Source: Clitopilus passeckerianus (lineage: Eukaryota > Basidiomycota > Agaricomycetes > Agaricales > Entolomataceae). From it: DNA of 64,000 nt. Positions 56,518 to 64,000 of the stretch are shown here, piece after piece. Made by a program: the position numbers and the translations under genes. How positions within the stretch are numbered: the first letter of the stretch is position 1; each line of letters begins with the position of its first letter. Below the pieces are notes generated by a model that saw nothing but the letters and a program-made list of their open reading frames with translations, searched no databases and was not told the DNA's origin. The stretch spans positions 124,001-188,000 of the forward strand of contig CALYLX010000140.1 in assembly GCA_944990035.1 (NCBI GenBank). Reading direction: 5' to 3'.

Positions 56518-58849
56518 CTATCTATGCACAGGTCACCGAGAGCTCGAGCCAAATTCTCCATGATTACCGGTTCATCATCTATTGCAGTCTCGCGTCTATC
56601 GGTGAGTAAACTCTGTTCTAACTTGAGAGCTGGCTCGTTGAAGAGAATCCTAGGCGCTGTAACATGGTATACCATTTACAAGTTGATTCTTTACCCCCGA
56701 TATCTCTCTTCTCTACGCAAGGTTCCTGGCCCACCCCTGGGCGACATTATTAGCGGCCAATACCTGGCAATTCTCCAGGGAGAGGCTGGTATTCCTCAAC
56801 GGCAATGGGTGAAGGATTATGGCCCTGTCGTTCGCGTTGTTGGACCTATCGGATTTGAGAGGCTTATCTTCATGAACGCCGCCGCTCTGCACAAGATTCT
56901 CTGCAGTGACTGGGTTGACTATCCTCGGGTAAGCAACAGGCCAATGGCTAATATGTTCTTGCTGAATTCAACGATTTACCATGTAGCCCGGCTTCATACG
57001 CCATATCCTCGGCCTCGTCGCTGGCTATGGGCTCCTGACGGTTACGGGCAATGAACATAAGCAAATGCGTCGCGCGATGAATCCAGCTTTCTCGATTCCA
57101 AACCTTATGGCCCGTGCGTGTTCCTCGAACCATAATGGAGTCTTTCTTGCTTCTTCTTTTCCATGCCGTTAGAAACCGACCTGTACTACGATTCGATTAA
57201 TGGGTGGATAATCATTTAATTCACCCTAGTTCTCTCACTGATATTCGGTTCTGCAGGCTTTTGGGCATTTTACAGAAAGAAATTGGCTCCATGGAAAAAC
57301 CCGAGGCTGGAAAGATCATTGATATGTATGAGTGGAGTAAGTGGTGCAGCTAGCCTGTCATTATTTCCATCTCACTCACCGTGACTGACGCCCAACGCTT
57401 CTCTAGTGAGCAAGGTTACCCTCGATATCATCGGTGAAACTGCCTTCGGCTACACCGTGGACTCCCTGCACAACCCTCATAACGAACTCGCCGAGGCATA
57501 TCATAATCTCATTAATCTGCAATCTGGGTTCAACCTCACTCTGGCTGCCGCTGCAGTGGTCATCCCGGGAATGCCGAAATTGCTTGCTTCCAACTGGGCG
57601 TACAGACATAGGGCGCTGCTTGGCAAAATCCCTGGCTGTGGTATGTTCTTCTCCGCTCACGTCGTAGCACACAGATGTTGACCGCTTCTATAACTCGTTC
57701 ACAGGTCCTTTCAAGGTTATGCTTGATTCGATGCATCGTATCAAGAGGGTTTCTGCTAAGCTTCTTGAGGAGAGGATGCGTGATTCGGCTGTTGCTGCAT
57801 CTGATGTCGGGGCAAATCGAGATGTCTTGAGTTTGCTCCTTCGTGCACGCGAGTATGACATGGAACATGCGAGCGGAGGGTATGCTATGAGTGATTACGA
57901 CATCATGCAGCATGTGGTAAGAACTTTTCTTCTGAGGAGAGTACCCTTTTTTTGACGGACTGCAACAGTTGTCATTCTTGGGTGCTGGCCATGAAACGGT
58001 TGCCTCCGGATTGGCATGGGTAAGCAAATTGCCCGTGGCGCCTTTGAGAAGCAATGTCTCACAGATTTGTATAGACTTTGTGGCTTCTCGCGAACGATTC
58101 CGAATGCCAGGCTAAGCTTCGAAGGGAAGTCTCCCCTCTTTTCGCTGAGCCGGATGCCCGACCCGACTACAGAGCTCTCAAGGGTCTTCAGTGGCTTGAT
58201 TGCGTCGTGCAAGTTCACACTTTTAATTCCATTATCCTCCTTGACTGACACTATAGCCTCAGCATGGAGTCCCTCCGCATTTTGCCGCCCGTACCCATGA
58301 CCTTTCGCATTGCTGCCAAAACTGACTACATTGATGGTATTTTGGTTCCGAAGGGGACTTTGCTCTATATCCCTGTAGGTGCCTGTCTGATTTTAAAGCT
58401 CGCCCTTGTACTAATACCGGTTTTAGATTCGTGTTGTCAACACATGGAAAGAACTATGGGGAGAGGACGCTGAAGAGTACGCACATTCCTCCCCTCGTTA
58501 TTGTCGCTTGCGATGAACCACATCACGCTGACCCAGATTCAAGCCCGCCCGATGGCTCAATCCCCCTCCAGAGTACGGCTCTATGCCATCCATTATTTCC
58601 TTCCTTGCTGGCCCTCATGCCTGCGTCGGAAAGACGATGGCTATTATGGAGATGAAGGCTGTTCTTGCCGCGTTGATTGCTAGGTTCGAGTTCGAGCCTG
58701 CCTTCGCGGGCCAAACCATTACACCTACTGCCGCTATCACGATGAGTGAGCATCTGCTTTTATTTCCATGAAAAGTTGCTGATGAACCCCTACTAGAGCC
58801 CAAGGGCGGTCTGCCACTGCGAGTGCGTGCCGCTGGTAAGCGTTCATAA
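56518..58849 (+). CDS. cytochrome P450 monooxygenase, tandem copy B
   Basis: Same gene structure as copy A. Start MSPTIYAQVTESSSQ, proline hinge LRKVPGPPLGD, I-helix GAGHETVASG, ESLRILPPVP, FKPARWL, heme loop FLAGPHACVGKTMA, end PLRVRAAGKRS with TAA at 58847-58849. The middle (WMSKVTLDIIGETAFGYTVD and most of its introns) is almost identical to copy A, while the N-terminus and heme-loop region differ more. The intron before the ExxR helix (58209-58262) starts GC (GCAAGT), whereas copy A has GTTAGT there. Every exon is open, so both copies look functional. An oxidative step on a lipophilic compound is expected; the substrate may differ between copies. Confidence 0.93.
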
Positions 58850-59371
58850 TGCATGCGTCTAGACACTACATGGATCTGTGGGGGTGATTGGTGGAGAGAA
58901 GCTCATATCGGCTCGTTAATTTGTTTTCCCTTTAATAACCCATACTACCATACATTCAGAAATACGATGTATTCACACCGAACTCTCCTGGTAGGTGTAA
59001 CACAGCTCAGATTGGCGCCATCCTCATGTGCCTACGTGTTTAACTTGGATCTTTCAACTCAATCTTCGACCTCGACGATGGTGGCTCTCGGGTAACACAT
59101 TCCATCATGAAAATACTTGCGTGAGGAATTGCTACCCAGCTTGCGAACTATGCGACCTCATACAGCGCCTACAGTATTGTACTAGGATGCCAGGTTGCGG
59201 GGATGGGCGCCTCCTGTCACGCTCGCTCAAACTCTCTACGGCGTTTTTCCAGGATCATCCGGCCGGGACTTCCACTGCTGTGAACAATGCTATGAACCTA
59301 GCACGCTGCCACCACGTGTAATACCGCTCTTCGCTCTTCCCTTCACCCAGCTTGAACCATTGTCCTTGACA
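58850..59371. other. intergenic, P450-B 3' flank
   Basis: 522 bp, including the promoter of the kinase gene. No gene seen. Confidence 0.45.
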
Positions 59372-60974
59372 TCCATGCAACCAGAATCCAGCCGACAAGG
59401 CTTGGTAAACGCATCTCGGGCCCGACAACGTCATCGTACATCAAAGGCGGTTGCTTCTCAGGACGAGATGTCTGAGAAAAGTCCCTTGGTGGAGGAAGCG
59501 CTAAAACACCTAGACGACAAATCACGCTATCAAGAGCTAATTCGTTCGGGAATTGACTACGCACAGAGCGTGCTGAATGGCTTTCAACATGTACGGTCCT
59601 GATACACACATGCCCTGATACTCACGCTGTGGTCGTTAAAGCATGTCACCTATGCTTCGCCTCAGGAAACTGAATGGCGCAAAGCCGTGTAACCATGCAG
59701 AGGCCCTCGAGGAGGGCTTACATCCTTCCCTCTCTCTTCGAACTCCGAGGTGTCCAACTTGTCGATGAGTACTTGGAGCCTTTGGTCTGCGGCGGATATG
59801 GAGATGTCTATCGAGGAAGATGGAAAGGGAAGACGGTGTGCGTGAAAGCTATCAGGAGATATATAACGTCGGATATGACGCGGATCATGAAGATAATGAG
59901 GTCTCGGGTGTCACGGTTGAAGACCAGAGACTTACTTGAACATTCTAGGCGTACTCTAGGGAGACAGCTATCTCATGAAAATGTTCTCCCCTTCTATGGA
60001 ATCTGTAACATTGGCGCAAAGAAATGCCTCGTGGCACCATGGCTCGGGAATGGTAATGTGGTGGAATACTTGCGTGCCAATCCAGGAGCTGCGCGGATCC
60101 GCCTGGTAAGGTGTATCAGCGTATGGATATTCAAGTTATGCTAATCCTTGCCACAGGCCGTGGATGTTGCGGGAGGTCTCGAATATTTGCACCCGTACGA
60201 TATTGTCCATGGTGACCTGAAAGGGGTGGGACTTGAGGAAATAACTAAACGATGTCAGGCGAATGTACTTGTCGACGATAACGGGCGCAGAGTTCTAGCG
60301 GACTTCGGTCTTGCTTCGGTTGTGGACAGTCATATAATGCATTGGAGCACACAGTCGTCTGCTGCGTCGCGAGGAGGAAGTATCCGATGGCAGCCCCCGG
60401 AGTTATTCAGCCCAGACCTTGACGAAACCAAGATTCCTCACAACACCAAGGAAAGCGATATCTATGCTTTTGGTTGCACACGATATGAGGTGACTCTCTC
60501 GAGGCATCTTCCATGTATGTATGTAACTTATTGGGAAATCTGTAGATGTACTCAGGCCAAGTTCCATACGCTGGGTCTCACGAAAATTCGGTGACACTGG
60601 CAGAGTTCCATGGTCAAACTCCTTCCCAACCTGATGAAACCCACCGTGCTTGGGCTGAATGGGGTCTAAATGCTGAACTCTGGAGACTCATCAAGAGCTG
60701 CTGGGAGAGAAACCCAGCATCTAGATTACCTGCTTCCGATATAGGGAACCAGTTAGCTGCGTTTCAAGAGGTGGAAGGGCGCAGGCAGGATGGCCGAAGA
60801 GACGGCCCAGGCTCGCGTCATAGCGCGGATATTACAGTTAGCATAGCCACCGTTGGTCTGAGTAGTAATCAAGCGCCTGCTGGCGCCTTTTTCTTTTCTC
60901 TCCGAACTTCTTGCCGGCGGAGGACCTCCACGGCAGGATTTGAACCTTCGTCAACTCGGCTTCCGTCTGTTTGA
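59372..60974 (+). CDS. TKL-like protein kinase
   Basis: The start at 59372 (MQPESSRQGLVNAS) gives a short helical N-terminus. Intron 1 runs 59591-59700 by frame logic. The kinase domain shows a glycine loop CGGYGDVYRG, the VAIK-like lysine in VCVKAIRR, HENVLPFYGI, the catalytic HGDLKG...NVLV (HGD replaces HRD, common in basidiomycete kinases of this class), ADFGLASVV, QPPEL for APE, and ESDIYAFGC. The last exons carry PYAGSHENSV and LWRLIKSCWERNPASRLPAS. Inside the catalytic loop, 33 extra bases (60226-60258) separate DLKG from ANVL; they begin GT and end CAG. This family is greatly expanded in agaricomycetes and the substrates are unknown. The C-terminal 40 residues are low complexity and the true end may differ. 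Confidence 0.85.
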
Positions 60975-62360
60975 CCATCACTTTCGGGGGTATGGTACCA
61001 TGTTTCCATCACTATTTCCACCTTTCGGAGCTGTGATCAAACATTTGCAGGAAGTAAAGCCTGGCGATGCGAAAAAGCTGGTCGAGGAACATGGGCTTGT
61101 AGAGTACAGTACACTAAGTAAGCAGATCACAATGGTGCATAAGGAAACAATGGGCAGACGGCCATGTCGGTTTTCAGTGCCTTGCTTGAGCTCAATTTCG
61201 AGCTCTTGATAGGCGGCCGTACCTGTCTCCTTCAGTTAAAGCACCAACGACACCCTAGCCAGCGTGTTTTAGGTGCAAGATAGAGCAAATCGACATAATC
61301 GATTGCACCTGCTCAGCTCGCTGACTTCGCCTTTGGTTACTGACGAGGATAACGATGAGAATTACGAAATGTATCATCTGGCCCTGAGTCCGAGCTGCTA
61401 CTAGTATGTACATTACTGGGAGGAGTCTGGACCACGCTTGGGCCTACTATTGACGCACATTTGTGCTCGCTGGAGTCCGGATACACCAAAGCGACCATCA
61501 GTGTGAGAGTTGCGCGAGCTGTTGCTCCGATCCCAACAAGGAATGGAGCGGAATGTAGAGGAGGCCCAGGATGACGAGGGCATGTTCGAAGCACTCTAGT
61601 ATAAAGTATAGGTTATCAACTTGTTCGAACCAAACGGAACATCCGTGGCAACGTATAAATTCAACTATGAAGTAGCCTTGCTACGACTCCATCCACCCGA
61701 GATATACTCTGGCACTTCAAGGTCGCAGAAGTGATATCTGGAACGAGAAGTTGTAGCGTCTCCTGATATCCTCCCTCCTGACATGTCCAAAACTCCTTCG
61801 GCATCTGGCAGTGAAAAAAACTGCTCATACTCCGGCATTTGAGTTGTCAGCTCGACTGGAGTGTAGGGTTTCAAGATCTGCCACCAAGGAACACGGGTGT
61901 AGGGAGGATGCCTTGGACTCGGGGATTTAGGCCTGTGAGGTCACTGAGAATGACATTGTAGCAGCTGGAGGAGTTGTACAAACTGGGCTGAATGTCAATA
62001 GGTTACCTTTCATGCATATTCCCGGTCCGCCGGAGATTACCACAGCTGAAACCTCTAGGACTAGGTGGTAAGCTTTATTCATGTGCCGTAGGTATTTCAA
62101 GTTGTCGGCCCGGGCACGGAACGAATGGAGACTTTCAACGTAGATGCATCTATTGCGAATCTTTTCATCAGGTCACGTTAGTGAATGAAGGAGGAGGCTA
62201 TAAAGCCGTTTGGTGTGCAGAGAGCGTGCAGCGACATTCCAAGTGGCTGCAATTGATGCAAGAGCGATCAGTACAGACGCGTGGTGCCGTCGCGTACCAA
62301 TTTCCTTTTTTCCGGTGAACCAGTATCATTGCTCTGTGTATCTCCTATCATTGTATCATA
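60975..62360. other. 1.4 kb intergenic, weak open frames
   Basis: Minus-strand frames at 61594-61337 (with a hydrophobic run LVGIGATARATLTLMVALVY) and 61874-61665 could be exons of a small membrane protein, but no start or joining intron is convincing. Plus-strand frames at 60940-61209 and 61992-62318 look like chance. The last 200 bp should hold the promoter of the next gene. Confidence 0.4.
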
Positions 62361-64000
62361 ATGGACCCACAATCTCTCTTCGATGAACTCGAGGTGTGAC
62401 TAATCCTCCTTTCTATTCAATCTATTCTAACTATCTCTGACGTCAGAAAGAATTCTGTCCACCACTCGACACTTCTCTTCTGGCAGCACTCGTCTTCGAT
62501 CTCGATGACACCACTCCATCTCAGATCGACCAACTCAGATCTACGCTCAAGGAGTTAGCAGATCAAGCAGCGGCAGATGAACTCACTTCAGACTCGGAAT
62601 TCACTCAGGGGAGCAGCAGCCTGACGAACACGACTCCATACTCTACTTCCTCCTCCTCCGCGGACGACTCCCCACTCCACGCGTCATTCGAAACTCCTCT
62701 TGGGTTCCTACAAGCTGCTCTACCACATGTCCCTTTGGCGACTTTACAATCTGCTCTCTCGCAACAAAATGGAGCTACGATCGACCCACTTGATACAAAC
62801 GATCTATGGGATGTCGTTGCGTCCATCCTCACTGCTGAGACCATACGGGAGATGGAAGAAAGGGGATTGGACGAAGACGAGTCCGGGGATCTCGATCCAG
62901 GGAAAGACGAATGGAGTGTTGTGTCAAAGAAGAAACCTGTAGGGAAGAAGAAGCCGAAAGCGAAGAAAGACCCGGCGACATTCACACTAGGAGACGTCCG
63001 GCATCGGCAGTTGGGGCAAAAGATCCAGGCTCTCACCAATCCCAAGGATCCAACTACGGGCAGTACTGGGGCGCCGCCTGACCCATGGACTCAGATATCC
63101 TCCTTATCGACATATCTATCCACCCTCCTCCCTACACAGCAACCTTCCTTCTTCGCGTCGTACTTTCATAAACCAGAATACGCGACGCCTTATATCGCGC
63201 TCACGGCCTGCCTAAACGCGATCGTGAAAGCGCGGAAGGATGAAGATAAGCTCGACATCAATTCGCCCGAATACGCGGATACACTCTTCAACCTCCTCGA
63301 CATCCTCTCCCATCCCTCTTCCCCATCCCCATCCCCTTCCGCTCCTCTAACGAAACTCCAACAAAACACCCTAATATCTCTCACCGAACTCGCCCTCTCC
63401 GCTTCAAGTGGGGACGCAGACGCAGCCCTAGACCTCGTCCACCTCCTAAGGGAATTGGACGAAGATGGAGGTGGGGAGGGAGCGGTGGTGGGCAGGATGG
63501 AGAGGGGGGTGTATCATCTTGGGAATGGCACTTCAAGTTCACCGCCTGGGTCGGCACCGACTTCACCGATGTTGGCAGAGGCGAAGGCGAGGGTGACGAA
63601 TGGGGCGCAGAGGATTCCGAGTGGACCACCGTCGCCGCCTCCACCGCCTTCCTCCGCCTCCACTCTCACATCCGTCGTCACCCCTCCCAATACCAAGCAA
63701 CCCTCCAAACCCTCCCCCTACCAATGGCAAAAAGTCCCCACCCGCGTCCGTACACCCGCCTCACACCCACTAGAAGCCTACATACCCGCTTATCGGCGGG
63801 ACGTTAACGGGCGGTTGAGTGCGAAGGGCGTTCAAGCCCAAGCGAGGGCGCGAGCTCGGGCAGCTGTTAATGGGTATTCGGACTTCGATGGGTATGATGC
63901 GGGTGTTGGATTTACCTCATCCGGGGCTGGAGCAGGCGGGATAGGTGGGTATGGTGAAGCGGAGATGAGGAGGAAGGTGGCGGAGAGTATGAAGAGGAGG
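62361..64000 (+). CDS. probable Smr/DUF1771-type protein, 3' end outside the window
   Basis: Exon 1 (62361-62393) encodes MDPQSLFDELE; a 53 nt intron follows; exon 2 (62447 onward) stays open to the window end, more than 500 codons. The start EFCPPLDTSLLAALVFDLDD looks like a CUE-like or helical ubiquitin-binding motif. A basic stretch (SKKKPVGKKKPKAKK), a helical middle (SYFHKPEYATPYIALTACLN) and a Pro/Ser linker follow. Near the end, AYRRDVNGRLSAKGVQAQAR and EAEMRRKVAESMKRR resemble the beginning of the DUF1771 helix pair that precedes an Smr nuclease domain in fungal proteins. The Smr domain itself would lie beyond base 64000, so the assignment is inferred. Confidence 0.75.

Noticed and set aside
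61337..61874. Possible small membrane protein on the minus strand
   Set aside because: One hydrophobic run only; no start or intron linking the two frames.
62605..63045. 146-codon minus-strand frame (also 63381-63708)
   Set aside because: Antisense shadow of the open exon of the gene starting at 62361.

Overview
This is fungal nuclear DNA, most likely from a mushroom-forming basidiomycete (Agaricomycetes). Nearly every gene is split by 45-65 bp GT-AG introns with CTRAY-like branch points, two tRNA genes carry short introns, and several proteins belong to families I know from Agaricomycetes. Gene models were spliced by hand using donor/acceptor sites, reading frame and recognised protein motifs. 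Terminal exons of unfamiliar genes are the least certain.

Layout. 0.3-6.5 kb: a putative secreted protein, an intron-containing tRNA-Lys, a coiled-coil protein, a two-finger C2H2 protein and an orphan multi-exon gene. 7.3-18.8 kb: a housekeeping block with a SIR2-class deacetylase, a conserved orphan, a divergent histone H3/H4 pair sharing one promoter, and the ER ubiquitin ligase Doa10/MARCH6. 19.6-24 kb: a possible membrane protein, a small palindromic MITE-like element, and a complete sedolisin-type secreted protease. 26.6-33.1 kb: a second housekeeping block with an acidic-tailed protein, exosome subunit Rrp4, a MYND-finger protein, exon-junction factor Y14 and an HP1-type chromodomain protein. 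35.4-44.8 kb: three large minus-strand genes (a basic/Ser-rich nuclear-looking protein, a TPR protein with a STAND-type N-terminus, and a membrane-anchored helical-repeat protein), followed by a second intron-containing tRNA-Lys.

45-61 kb is the accessory part. It holds two small secreted cysteine-containing proteins, a short-chain dehydrogenase gene plus a broken second copy interrupted by a long-palindrome element, and a tandem pair of closely related cytochrome P450s. Between the P450s sits a 2.5 kb hAT-like element with 360 bp terminal inverted repeats and a perfect 8 bp target duplication. A TKL-like kinase follows. The window ends inside a gene likely to encode an Smr-type protein.

Sir2, H3/H4 and HP1 act on chromatin; Rrp4 and Y14 on RNA; Doa10 on ER protein quality control. 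The SDR and P450 genes are divergently arranged across a 433 bp interval and could share regulation. No polyketide synthase, peptide synthetase or terpene synthase is visible, so a biosynthetic cluster cannot be claimed. I see no CRISPR array, no rRNA, and nothing bacterial or viral.
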